Below are positions 56,944 through 64,000 of a DNA stretch of 64,000 nucleotides, in pieces. How positions within the stretch are numbered: the first letter of the stretch is position 1; the number at the start of each line of letters is the position of its first letter. Below the pieces are notes generated by a model that made no database searches, was not told the DNA's origin, and saw only the letters and a list, made by a program, of their open reading frames with translations. Location of the stretch: the NCBI RefSeq assembly GCF_030817415.1, contig NZ_JAUSZI010000002.1, forward strand, positions 9,895,501 through 9,959,500, read 5' to 3'. The position numbers and the translations under genes were made by a program. The DNA is from Streptomyces umbrinus (GTDB lineage Bacteria; Actinomycetota; Actinomycetes; Streptomycetales; Streptomycetaceae).

Positions 56944-57620
56944 TCTCCGATGACGGGCTCTTCTATCATGACCTACTTGCGCCCGCATTAAGGCAGCGTG
57001 CGATTCAGGTAACTCAGGCCAAGTCAATTCGCGAAACCTATGCGCAACTCGCGAAGGGAGTATTTCCCGATGTGATTCTGCTAGACGTCGACTTCTCGCG
57101 TTCTGGTGAAGGATCGTTTGCGGGGCTGAGGGCCGCCCGAGATATCCGGGAAAGATTCCCCGAAATCGGTTTGCTCGTATGGTCGCAACACAATGAACTG
57201 CGCATCGCGCGAGAGGTAATAAGTATCGGGCGGCAGGGCGGTCGCGTCGGCTATGTACTAAAAGACAAGCTAGAGGACGTTCCCCAATTACTGAATTACG
57301 CAAGCACTGTGCAGGCTGGGGGCATCTCCATTGACGCGGAGCTTCACGGCTTTGCCAACCGCGGCGGGAAGCTGACCCCGATGCAACGGAAGGTCGTCGA
57401 GCAGATCTCGCAAGGGTTCACGAACAAAGCAATCGCGACCCAGCTTCGCATGTCCGTGGGGACAGTCGAGAGGCACATCAGTGCTATTCGGATAGCTTAT
57501 GGGTTGCCCTCACTCGATGAGGACCCAGAGGTCAACATCCGCGTATTGATCGTGCTCGCATACCTCAGTGACACCACCGGCCACAGCGAACCCGATCCGG
57601 ATGAACCCGATCGGGACTGA
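56931..57620 (+). CDS. NarL/LuxR-type response regulator
   Basis: 229 aa from ATG 56931, overlapping the kinase gene's end. Receiver domain about 1-125 with acidic Asp7/Asp8, phosphoacceptor Asp52 (ILLDVDFSRSG) and the conserved Lys in YVLKDKLED. C-terminal HTH (about 145-205): LTPMQRKVVEQISQGFTNKA and MSVGTVERHISAIR. It should be the output of the adjacent kinase. The C-terminal tail is acidic. Base composition is lower in GC than surrounding genes, like the kinase. Confidence 0.9.
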   Translation: MHIMISDDGLFYHDLLAPALRQRAIQVTQAKSIRETYAQLAKGVFPDVILLDVDFSRSGEGSFAGLRAARDIRERFPEIGLLVWSQHNELRIAREVISIGRQGGRVGYVLKDKLEDVPQLLNYASTVQAGGISIDAELHGFANRGGKLTPMQRKVVEQISQGFTNKAIATQLRMSVGTVERHISAIRIAYGLPSLDEDPEVNIRVLIVLAYLSDTTGHSEPDPDEPDRD

Positions 57621-57749
57621 GGGAGGGGGATCCCCTTTCAAGGTCGCCATTCCTCCGGGTTCCCTCAATATCCCTGCGTGAGACCCCTGAGTGACCATTG
57701 AATCAGCCCGCTTCATCTATGCAGGGCTAGAAAGGGAGGATGAGCACGC

Positions 57750-57953
57750 ATGGCAGAGAGCCGCGAAGACAAGACCGAACGCTACGTCAAGAGGGCCGCC
57801 GCAAGCGTGGCGGCCGGCGGAGCCGGACTGCTGGTGAGGCGCGGCATGACCTTCTTGGGCTTCGCCGCCGGCGGGCCAGCAGGAGCGCTGGTCGGCGCCG
57901 CCGTCGGCTCTGTCGTAGCCGCCTGGGTAGCGGAGACGCTGGACGACATGTAA
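57750..57953 (+). CDS. Small Gly/Ala-rich membrane-associated protein
   Basis: 67 aa, ATG 57750 after AGGGAGG with a 10-nt gap. The first 16 residues are charged (MAESREDKTERYVKRA). They are followed by two hydrophobic Gly/Ala-rich stretches (SVAAGGAGLLV, GFAAGGPAGALVGAAVGSVV), like glycine-zipper small proteins. I recognise no specific family. A strong terminator follows about 250 bp downstream. Confidence 0.6.
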   Translation: MAESREDKTERYVKRAAASVAAGGAGLLVRRGMTFLGFAAGGPAGALVGAAVGSVVAAWVAETLDDM

Positions 57954-58014
57954 GCGGCGTCTTATCCGACGTCGCAGTTCCACAGAAGAGTTTCAAGGTA
58001 TTCGAGGAGAACAG

Positions 58015-58164
58015 ATGACTGACCCCCGTGCAGCCGGTTACCCCGGTAACCCCGATCCCTCCGTACCAGCCGCCTCCGGAGCCGGCCCCCCAGCTGCCGC
58101 AGCCGGAGCCGCCGGCTCCGCCGGAGCCGCAGCCGATGACATTCCCTGACGTCTTCGAGCACTG
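58015..58164 (+). CDS. Possible small proline-rich protein (frame uncertain)
   Basis: GAGGAG precedes ATG 58015, which opens a 44-aa Gly/Ala-rich frame ending at 58149. A +1-related frame starting at GTG 58028 gives PVTPIPPYQPPPEPAPQLPQ and ends MTFPDVFEH at 58164, which looks more like a real Streptomyces proline-rich peptide. A frameshift just after the start would join the good ribosome site to the second frame. Coding is likely in this interval, but the frame is not settled. Confidence 0.35.
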
Positions 58165-58201
58165 ACGCCCGGGCCACAAAACCCGGTCATCACAACCCGA
58201 T

Positions 58202-58243
58202 GACCAACGGGGCTGCAGCCGATGCGCTGCAGCCCCGTTGGTC
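58202..58243 (+). terminator. Strong intrinsic terminator
   Basis: GACCAACGGGGCTGCAGC pairs without mismatch with GCTGCAGCCCCGTTGGTC (18 bp, 6-nt loop), followed by GTTTTCC. Confidence 0.88.
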
Positions 58244-58423
58244 GTTTTCCAGTGTGGAGAACGATTCCTGAGTCAAGATCATGAGTACCCTACGCTTCTC
58301 ACAAATGCGGTTGCGCGAGTTCTGCGAGAGCCCCGAAGGTGATCACGTTTCCGCAGGTCGCCGTTCGCAGAACCCCTCTCAAAACCGGCGTGTTGTGCGA
58401 GACAGTTCTGACGGACTGCCGGG

Positions 58424-58672
58424 GTGGATCTGACGCCCGATCAAGCCGCAAACGCGGTGGAACGAAACAACTGTCCGAAGTCTGAAGCCCCGGCAGGCAG
58501 TCCCTGCCACACCCACGGCGGGAAGACCGCCACGATGTACCACACCGCCCGCTTCATCCTCGTACCCGCGCTCCGGGAGGAGCTGGAGGTACCGGTGCCC
58601 GAGGACCGTGGCCCGGGACGGCCATGGCAGCCGGGCCCGCCCGTCGAGGCGGTGCCGGCCGCCGCGGCGTGA
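58424..58672 (+). CDS. Small zinc-finger-like protein, probably a decayed domain
   Basis: 82 aa from GTG 58424. The text DQAANAVERNNCPKSEAPAG followed by SPCHTHGGKT and MYHTARFILVPALREELEVP matches a short actinobacterial domain usually written CPKC...GSPCRTRGGKTA..YHT.RF, thought to bind zinc. Here the second Cys is Ser (CPKS), so metal binding may be lost. The region upstream has a 9-bp inverted repeat, GTTCTGCGA (near 58318) and TCGCAGAAC (near 58367). I see no partner gene. Confidence 0.5.
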   Translation: MDLTPDQAANAVERNNCPKSEAPAGSPCHTHGGKTATMYHTARFILVPALREELEVPVPEDRGPGRPWQPGPPVEAVPAAAA

Positions 58673-58908
58673 TCACATTTCCTCCACCGGGCCCCACGCC
58701 TACTTCTCCCCAACGGGGCTACTTCGAGGCGTACTTGACGGAGTGTCATGGTCATCCGGTGATACTGTTTCGGGCACATGCCAGGTGGGTTTTCTCCTCG
58801 ATGACGCCTGCAGTCAGGGGCTCACCGGGTGGTGAATGCTGCCCGCAGCCGAGAACCCGGCATGGATAGATTCCGGGAGCTGGACTCCAGCCGCTCAAAG
58901 AGAGTCAC

Positions 58909-60108
58909 ATGACGAATTTTTGGCAGGATCCGACGGTCTGGGCGCTCACTGCCGGCGTCCCTGTCGCGACCACGGTCGTCGTTCTCCAGCGAAGGACGAT
59001 CAGAGCGTTACGCCGCCAGAATCAGGGCCTCGAAGGTGATCTAGGCGATCTGCAAGGCCGTCACACCAACCTCGAATCCACCCTCGCAGAGTTGCGGAGC
59101 GGCTACGACGAGGTGGTCCGGCAGGCCAAGGAAGAGGCGGAGAACGCCACCAATATCGTGCTGAAGTCCGCAATGCAGACGCTCCAGGGCCTCGCGGCGG
59201 AGCAGCAGCGGGCCATCTCCGGGCTGCAGAACAAGTACGGTGACTCGGCCGTCCTGCAGGACCTGCTGGACGTCGACCACATGAACGCTCAGTTCAACAG
59301 ACGCGCACAGTCCATTGCCGTGCTGTGCGGAGGATGGCTCGGCAGGCAGCGGGAGGCGGCATCCGTCTATGACGTGATCCGCGGAGCTCAGGGCCGGATC
59401 CGGCACTACCAGCGCGTCGACGTCCTCTCGCAGGTGGACTTCGCAGTGACCAGCCGCGCAGTCGAGCCGGTCGCGCTGGCGGTAGCTGAACTGCTCGACA
59501 ACGCCACCAGCTATTCAGCGCCGGCATCCATGGTCGAGATCAACGTGCGGACGCCACCCGCGGGCGTCTGCATTGTGATCGATGACGCAGGTGTCGGGAT
59601 GAGCGAGGAAGAGAAGGCGAACGCTTCGGTCCTCTTGTCCGGTGAGTCCGCGGTGAGTGTTTCAGAGCTCGGCAACCCTCCCGCGTTCGGTTTTGCGGTG
59701 ATCGGTGCGTTGTGCGCTCGCTTCGGGTTCACGGTCACCATCGACAGCACATCCCCTTACGGGGGCGTCCGTGCGGTGGTGATGGTGCCGAAGGACCTGC
59801 TGACCCCCACGCCGGAGCCGAAGAAGCCCAGCACAGCGCTGACGACTGATTCTGGCTCGAGAGGCAGCGGTTCGGCGCCTGCGGAGACAGTTGACGGGCT
59901 GCCCAAACGACGGAACAGGCGAGCTATGGCACTCGTGCCGGACAAACAGCGCGCTTCGCCTCCGCCGCCCGTTCGGTCGGCGGAGGACAGAGTGGCGGCC
60001 ATGGGGGCCTTTCAGTACGGCACTGTCGCCGGCCGGAGTTCGGTGGTGCCGGTCGTCGAAGTTGAGCCCAGTCCCGCCGAGGCACACAAAGGAACTGATG
60101 CCCCGTGA
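58909..60108 (+). CDS. cvnA: Conservon CvnA-like membrane ATP-binding protein
   Basis: 399 aa, ATG 58909. One transmembrane helix (about 10-27), a coiled-coil region (about 40-110) and a GHKL ATPase domain. The ATPase has N-box ALAVAELLDNATSYSAP, G1 DDAGVGMSEEE and GFAVIGALCARFG, then a disordered Pro/Ser-rich tail. There is no clear H-box phosphoacceptor, as usual for CvnA. In conservons CvnA, B, C and D form a membrane complex likened to eukaryotic G-protein signalling. It overlaps cvnB by 4 nt (GTGA). Confidence 0.9.
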   Translation: MTNFWQDPTVWALTAGVPVATTVVVLQRRTIRALRRQNQGLEGDLGDLQGRHTNLESTLAELRSGYDEVVRQAKEEAENATNIVLKSAMQTLQGLAAEQQRAISGLQNKYGDSAVLQDLLDVDHMNAQFNRRAQSIAVLCGGWLGRQREAASVYDVIRGAQGRIRHYQRVDVLSQVDFAVTSRAVEPVALAVAELLDNATSYSAPASMVEINVRTPPAGVCIVIDDAGVGMSEEEKANASVLLSGESAVSVSELGNPPAFGFAVIGALCARFGFTVTIDSTSPYGGVRAVVMVPKDLLTPTPEPKKPSTALTTDSGSRGSGSAPAETVDGLPKRRNRRAMALVPDKQRASPPPPVRSAEDRVAAMGAFQYGTVAGRSSVVPVVEVEPSPAEAHKGTDAP

Positions 60109-60512
60109 GTAACGACGACCTGTCCTGGATGCTCGAGGATGCGCTGGAAATTCCTGGAGCCCTGCACGCAGTCCTGATCTCTGCCGACGGCCTGCAGATG
60201 TCCCGCACAACGGACCTCGGTCGGGACGAGGCTGACAAGGTCGCCGCTGCTGTGAGTGGACTACAGTCCCTCAGCAGGTCCGTCGCGTTCTTCTGCGGTG
60301 ACTCCAGTGTGAATTGGCGCCAGACACTCATCGAGTTCGACGGCGGCTGGGTCTTCCTGAACGCGGCGGGGGGCGGCTCCTACCTTGCCGTGGCAGCGTC
60401 CGTCGATGTCAACATGGGGGACATCACCTACCGGATGCAGCAGCTCGTCAGCCGGCTGGGCAAGGCAATGTCGACCGGCCGCCGCGAGAACACGGTCGCC
60501 GCTCATGACTGA
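60105..60512 (+). CDS. cvnB: Conservon CvnB-like roadblock/LC7 protein
   Basis: 135 aa, GTG 60105. Roadblock/LC7 fold: MLEDALEIPGALHAVLISAD, the helix EADKVAAAVSGLQSLSRSVA and MGDITYRMQQLVSRLGKAMS. These proteins pair with small GTPases such as CvnD, likely as activity modulators. It is coupled to cvnA (4-nt overlap) and cvnC (8-nt overlap). Confidence 0.93.
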   Translation: MSNDDLSWMLEDALEIPGALHAVLISADGLQMSRTTDLGRDEADKVAAAVSGLQSLSRSVAFFCGDSSVNWRQTLIEFDGGWVFLNAAGGGSYLAVAASVDVNMGDITYRMQQLVSRLGKAMSTGRRENTVAAHD

Positions 60513-60885
60513 CAGCCGTTCTGAGTCCGAACCCGAAGCCGGAGAGTTAGTCCGGCCCTACGTCATTACCCGCGGCCGTACCCTGCCCGCCGGGAACGAG
60601 TTCTCGCTCATCACCCTCATCACGACAGCCACCGACCAGCGACAGCGTCCCCGGCGGCTCTCCCCTGAGGAGCAGCAGGTCCTGGAGATGTGCTCAAGCG
60701 GCTACCTCTCGGTCGCTGAGATCGCCGCGCACTCCCAGCTCCCTCTCGGTGTCGTCAAAGTTCTGCTCAGTTCTCTCGCTGAGGGGGGCTACCTAGTCAC
60801 CCGTGCGCCGGTGCCCTCGGCACATCTCGCCGACAAGAATCTTCTTCAGGAGGTGCTCGATGGTCTCCGGACCCTCTCTGGCTGA
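60505..60885 (+). CDS. cvnC: Conservon CvnC-like DUF742 protein
   Basis: 126 aa from ATG 60505, overlapping the cvnB stop. DUF742 features: VRPYVITRGRTLP at the N-terminus, LSPEEQQVLEMCSSGYLSVA and IAAHSQLPLGVVKVLLSSLA forming a winged-helix-like core, then the NLLQEVLDGLRTL end. The family occurs almost only between roadblock and GTPase genes of conservons. Its exact function is unknown. It overlaps cvnD by 26 nt. Confidence 0.93.
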   Translation: MTDSRSESEPEAGELVRPYVITRGRTLPAGNEFSLITLITTATDQRQRPRRLSPEEQQVLEMCSSGYLSVAEIAAHSQLPLGVVKVLLSSLAEGGYLVTRAPVPSAHLADKNLLQEVLDGLRTLSG

Positions 60886-61465
60886 GGACGCATACGTGCG
60901 CAGCGGTTCGGAGCAGACCGCAGTGAAGGTCCTGGTCGTCGGGCACTTCGCGGTCGGCAAGACCACCTTGATCGGTTCTCTCTCCGAAATCACGCCGCTG
61001 TCCACCGAGGAGCACATGACGAGCTTCTCCGAGAAGGTGGACGACCTCAAGGGTGTACAGGGGAAGACCACCACCACCGTCGCCCTGGACTTCGGCCGCC
61101 TGACACTCAGTGAGCGCATTGTGCTCTACCTGTTCGGGTCACCGGGACAGCAGCGGTTCGTCAGCCTGTGGGACGACATGGCCCGCGGAGCGTTGGGGGC
61201 CCTGATCCTGGTGGATCCCGAGCGACTGGCAGACAGCTTCGAAGTCATGGATCTGATCGAGACCTACGGCCTCGACTTCGCGGTTGCCATCAATCAGTTC
61301 GACGGCACCGTGGAACACACAACCGAAGCGGTTCGCGAAGCTCTCGACCTGCTGCCCGAAACCCCCATCGTCACCATCGACGCACGCGACAAAGAGTCGT
61401 CCGTCAACGCACTGATCACTCTGGTCCGCTACCTGCAGAAACGCGCCGCTCTGGAGCACGCATGA
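60860..61465 (+). CDS. cvnD: Conservon CvnD-like small GTPase
   Basis: 201 aa from ATG 60860 with AGGAGG 6 nt upstream. P-loop GHFAVGKT at about 28-35, a switch region with TTTTVALDFGRL, FGSPGQQRFVSLWDDMARGA in the G3 position (GSPGQ instead of DxxGQ) and NQFD as the G4 specificity motif. It belongs to the MglA/Ras-like ATP/GTP-binding group. It ends in an ATGA overlap with the P450 gene. Confidence 0.93.
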   Translation: MVSGPSLAEDAYVRSGSEQTAVKVLVVGHFAVGKTTLIGSLSEITPLSTEEHMTSFSEKVDDLKGVQGKTTTTVALDFGRLTLSERIVLYLFGSPGQQRFVSLWDDMARGALGALILVDPERLADSFEVMDLIETYGLDFAVAINQFDGTVEHTTEAVREALDLLPETPIVTIDARDKESSVNALITLVRYLQKRAALEHA

Positions 61466-62817
61466 CAACGCCCTCCGTACCTCCGCCCGGCTGCCCCGCA
61501 CACGGCAGCGGCCAGCGCATACCCCTCCACACGCCGGAGTTCGCAGCTGACCCGCACGCGTTCTACCGGTACATGCACGAGCTTGGTCCTACCGCGCCCG
61601 TCACCATCGCGCCCGGTGTGGAGGCGACCCTCGTGACGGACTACAGCGCAGCACTCGAACTGCTGCAGGACCCGAGCACCTTCCGCAAGGACTCACGCCG
61701 GTGGCGTGCCCTCGACGAGGGCCGCATCAGCCCCGACAGCCCTGTGCTGCCCTTGCTGGCCTACAGGCCCAACTGCATGTTCACAGACGGTGCCGAACAT
61801 CTGCGACTGCGCCAGGCCATCACCGAGAGCTTCACCCGCATCAGCAACAACCGGCTGAGCAAGATCGTCCAACAGGCCGCACTCTTCCTCATCAACCAGT
61901 TCAGCGCCCGCGGCTCGGCCGACCTGCTCAACGACTACGCCAAGCAGCTGCCCCTGTACGTGTTCAACGAACTCTTCGGCTGCCCGGCAGAGATCGGCGA
62001 CCGGGTGTTGTTCGGTATCTCCGGCATGTTCGACGGAGTCAACGCCGAGCAGGCCAGCCAGGTCCTGGTCCAGGCCGTCGGTGAACTGGTGTCGTTGAAG
62101 CGGGCCCAGCCGGGTGAAGACATCACTTCCTACCTGATGCAGCATCCGGCACAGCTGACCAACGAGGAGTTGGTCCACACTCTGGTGCTGCTCCTTGGCG
62201 CAGGCGGCGAGCCGGAAGGCAACCTCCTCGGCAACGGCTTCTACACCATGCTGACCAATGAGCACTACGCGCGCAACGGACAGTTCGACAAGGCGCTCGA
62301 CGACACCCTGTGGCGCAACCCGCCCATGTCCAACTACGCGCCGCACTACCCGGTCGCCGATACAGACGTGGCCGGCGACAAGGTGCACGCCGGTGAACTG
62401 GTACTGGTGAGTTTCGGCGCCGCCAACACGGCACTGGCCGACCGGGGGGCCGACACCCGCGGACACCTCGCCTGGAGCGCAGGCCCGCACTCATGCCCAT
62501 CCAAGGAGCCGGCCCGACTCATCGCCGCGACGGGCCTCGAGGCACTGTTCAACGCGCTGCCCGACGTCGAACTCGCGGTCCCCGCGGACAGCCTCGTCTG
62601 GCGGCCCGGCCCGTTCAACCGTGCCTTGGCGTCCCTGCCCGTTCGCTTCGGTGCGGTCACACCGCGTCCCGCCGTCCAGCCCCAGCCGCCGGCAGCGCCA
62701 CAGCACGATCAGGTGCAGCACCCCGCCACCCCCAGGCCTGCGGCATCGCAGGCCACTACGGGCAAGACGGGACGGAGCGGCTGGAGTGGCTTTGTGAAGT
62801 GGCTGACGGGCCAGTAG
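61462..62817 (+). CDS. Conservon-linked cytochrome P450, CYP157-like, without ExxR
   Basis: 451 aa, ATG 61462 coupled to cvnD by ATGA. The heme-ligand Cys is kept in WSAGPHSCPSKEPAR, and DGAEHLRLRQAITESF (C-helix HxxxR) is typical. The I-helix reads LLLGAGGEPEGNLLGN, so the usual acid-Thr pair is lost. The K-helix reads ALDDTLWRNPP, replacing the near-universal ExxR by DxxW. Loss of ExxR is the known mark of the CYP157 family in Streptomyces conservons. The C-terminal 70 residues are an unusual Pro/Gln-rich tail ending in WSGFVKWLTG. The substrate is unknown. Confidence 0.9.
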   Translation: MTTPSVPPPGCPAHGSGQRIPLHTPEFAADPHAFYRYMHELGPTAPVTIAPGVEATLVTDYSAALELLQDPSTFRKDSRRWRALDEGRISPDSPVLPLLAYRPNCMFTDGAEHLRLRQAITESFTRISNNRLSKIVQQAALFLINQFSARGSADLLNDYAKQLPLYVFNELFGCPAEIGDRVLFGISGMFDGVNAEQASQVLVQAVGELVSLKRAQPGEDITSYLMQHPAQLTNEELVHTLVLLLGAGGEPEGNLLGNGFYTMLTNEHYARNGQFDKALDDTLWRNPPMSNYAPHYPVADTDVAGDKVHAGELVLVSFGAANTALADRGADTRGHLAWSAGPHSCPSKEPARLIAATGLEALFNALPDVELAVPADSLVWRPGPFNRALASLPVRFGAVTPRPAVQPQPPAAPQHDQVQHPATPRPAASQATTGKTGRSGWSGFVKWLTGQ

Positions 62818-62936
62818 CCGCAGAACGCACTGTGACGCACGTGACACAGACGGTTGTTGTCGCTTGCATGACAGTTCAACTACTGGGGTAGGACTGCGCG
62901 GAGTGTCTGGGCTGTCACAAGATGAAGGAGAGACAG

Positions 62937-63172
62937 TGGGACCCGCAACAACCTCCGCGCAACGTTCTGAAGCCACGCGGCCTGGCCAACAGCGCGCTGC
63001 TTTCAGTAGAAGGAATCCGTGCATGGGCGCTGCCCCCGACGGACCACATGGCCGGATACCCGCCTCTCCCGGCGGGCATCTTTTTGCCTCCTCGCCCGCC
63101 AGCACATTACGTCCCGATAGCACGGCGTTATCCGAGCGCCCTCAGTACCTCGAAGCCCGAGGGGCACGATGA
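62937..63172 (+). CDS. Possible short leader ORF before the prenyltransferase gene
   Basis: GTG 62937 follows AAGGAG and opens a 78-codon frame ending with TGA that overlaps the prenyltransferase ATG (ATGA at 63169-63172). Its GC3 is low, so real coding is doubtful. It may serve only to couple translation, or be chance. A competing frame from ATG 62922 has two Trp codons. Both run across the intrinsic terminator at 63056-63085. Confidence 0.35.
63056..63085 (+). terminator. Intrinsic terminator in the prenyltransferase leader (attenuator candidate)
   Basis: CCCGCC pairs with GGCGGG around TCTCCC, the stem extends by GAT/ATC past one mismatch, and TTTTT follows at 63081-63085. It lies 84 bp before the prenyltransferase start and after a promoter-like region near 62870, so it would stop transcription before the gene unless overcome. 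Confidence 0.65.
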
Positions 63173-64000
63173 CCGCATCGCCGGAGACTGGCATACCGGC
63201 AGCAGGCCCAAGAGAGACAACGCTCGGTGACCACGTCCTCGGCCAACTGCTGCGCCTGGGCGCCACGGTAGGCCTGAGCAAGGCGGACGCCGCACTGTAC
63301 GGACAGATCCTGCTCGACTCACTCTCAGGCGCCGCGCAGCGACCATTATCCCTACCGCCGGCTTCACCCAGCTTCATCTCCGATGACCACACCCCGGTCG
63401 AGTTCTCTCTCGCCTGCACGTCGGACGCCGCTCCAGTACTACGGGTGCTCGTGGAGCCCGGGTGTGCCAGCAGCGATATGACCGACAGCGCTCGCGCCGG
63501 ACTCGAGGTCATCCGCACGATGGCCACCCGCTGGGACTTCTCCACCGACCAACTCGACGCACTGGAAGACCTGTTTTTCCTCGCTCCAGCCGAGGGACCA
63601 CTGGCACTGTGGTACGCACTCGATCTGCGCCCCGGGGGAGTACCCGGAGTCAAGATCTATCTGAATCCCTCCGCCGCCGGCCCCGAACACGCTGCACGGA
63701 CAGTGCAAGAGACACTGCGTCGGCTCGGCTACGGCAAGTCCTTCAGAGGACTTCCCCATGCGGCGGGATATCCGTTCGTCGCACTGGACCTGGGCACCTG
63801 GAAGACGCCCCGCGCCAAGGTGTACCTGAGGCACCCGCGCATGTCGGCTGACGACGCTTGCGCGTTGAGCCGTACCACCTCCGGTCTGGCAGAGGCCGAC
63901 ATCAGGTACTTTTTCCATGCAGCCGCAGGATCGACCCCGGCGCCCGAGCAGGGTGTCGGAGACACGTCGCGGCTTCTCAGGCGGCCAGTGCTCACCTGTC
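63169..64000 (+). CDS. DMATS/ABBA-type aromatic prenyltransferase (partial, runs off right edge)
   Basis: ATG 63169 follows GAGGGG; the frame stays open for 277 codons to the window's end. The bacterial DMATS-type fold is indicated by LGDHVLGQLLRLGATVGLSK and ARAGLEVIRTMATRWDFSTD. Repeated beta-strand motifs carry the diphosphate-binding Lys/Tyr: WYALDLRPGGVPGVKIYLNP and VALDLGTWKTPRAKVYLRHP. Such enzymes move a dimethylallyl group from DMAPP to an aromatic acceptor, often Trp or an indole. The C-terminal part is missing here. It follows the conservon P450 by 350 bp; a link between them is not shown. Confidence 0.82.
   Translation, partial: MTASPETGIPAAGPRETTLGDHVLGQLLRLGATVGLSKADAALYGQILLDSLSGAAQRPLSLPPASPSFISDDHTPVEFSLACTSDAAPVLRVLVEPGCASSDMTDSARAGLEVIRTMATRWDFSTDQLDALEDLFFLAPAEGPLALWYALDLRPGGVPGVKIYLNPSAAGPEHAARTVQETLRRLGYGKSFRGLPHAAGYPFVALDLGTWKTPRAKVYLRHPRMSADDACALSRTTSGLAEADIRYFFHAAAGSTPAPEQGVGDTSRLLRRPVLTC

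Overview
The window is high-GC actinobacterial DNA and almost certainly Streptomyces. Supporting signs are strong GC3 bias, conservon (cvn) genes, a bioF gene followed by a WhiJ-type XRE/DUF397 pair, LAL-type LuxR regulators, an LAETG-anchored secreted protein and a c-di-AMP riboswitch ahead of an NlpC/P60 hydrolase. It reads as an accessory, IS-scarred part of a chromosome. No rRNA, tRNA or CRISPR array was seen.

1-20.5 kb is dense in regulators. Two ECF sigma genes, both lacking the usual C-terminal SnoaL-like domain, each sit beside a large LAL ATPase/LuxR regulator. One LAL gene is a deleted remnant next to a broken IS630 transposase and another carries a frameshift; a third LAL gene is intact. 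Around them are an SDR/ArsR pair, a nitroreductase/HxlR pair, an aldehyde dehydrogenase with an MmyB-type XRE regulator, a fumarate-reductase-type flavoprotein, a MarR regulator, a GNAT acetyltransferase and a secreted serine hydrolase.

20.7-33.4 kb holds metabolic genes: a GlcP-type sugar permease convergent with ketol-acid reductoisomerase (ilvC), a ferritin-like protein and LtrA. Next comes a gene graveyard at 26.2-27.5 kb: GH15-like tail, integrase piece, deleted IS21 and frameshifted VOC gene. After it come bioF, the XRE/DUF397/anti-sigma-type ATPase trio, the riboswitch-controlled NlpC/P60 gene and a clpP paralogue.

33.5-46.1 kb looks like an integrated conjugative element or its remnant. 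A tyrosine integrase, a broken integrase copy, an excisionase-like protein and an XRE-type protein are followed by a membrane protein, a lipoprotein and a four-gene minus-strand operon. That operon encodes a PrgI/SCO6880-like protein, a VirB4-like protein without a recognisable Walker A motif, a VirB6/TrbL-like polytopic protein and a small membrane protein. No relaxase or coupling protein is in the window.

46.1-55.1 kb is again scarred. It has an integrase N-terminal fragment, a GH42 beta-galactosidase tail containing a 40-bp perfect palindrome, an LAETG-anchored protein, an IS1182 transposase between 113-bp inverted copies of an IS3 tail, a GGDEF diguanylate cyclase and a frameshifted IS4-type transposase. 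55.1-57.7 kb carries a lower-GC, frameshifted histidine kinase gene and its NarL-type response regulator.

58.9-64 kb is a complete conservon (cvnA-B-C-D) translationally coupled to a CYP157-like cytochrome P450 that has lost the ExxR and I-helix Thr motifs. Past a leader with an intrinsic terminator, a DMATS/ABBA-type aromatic prenyltransferase runs off the right edge.
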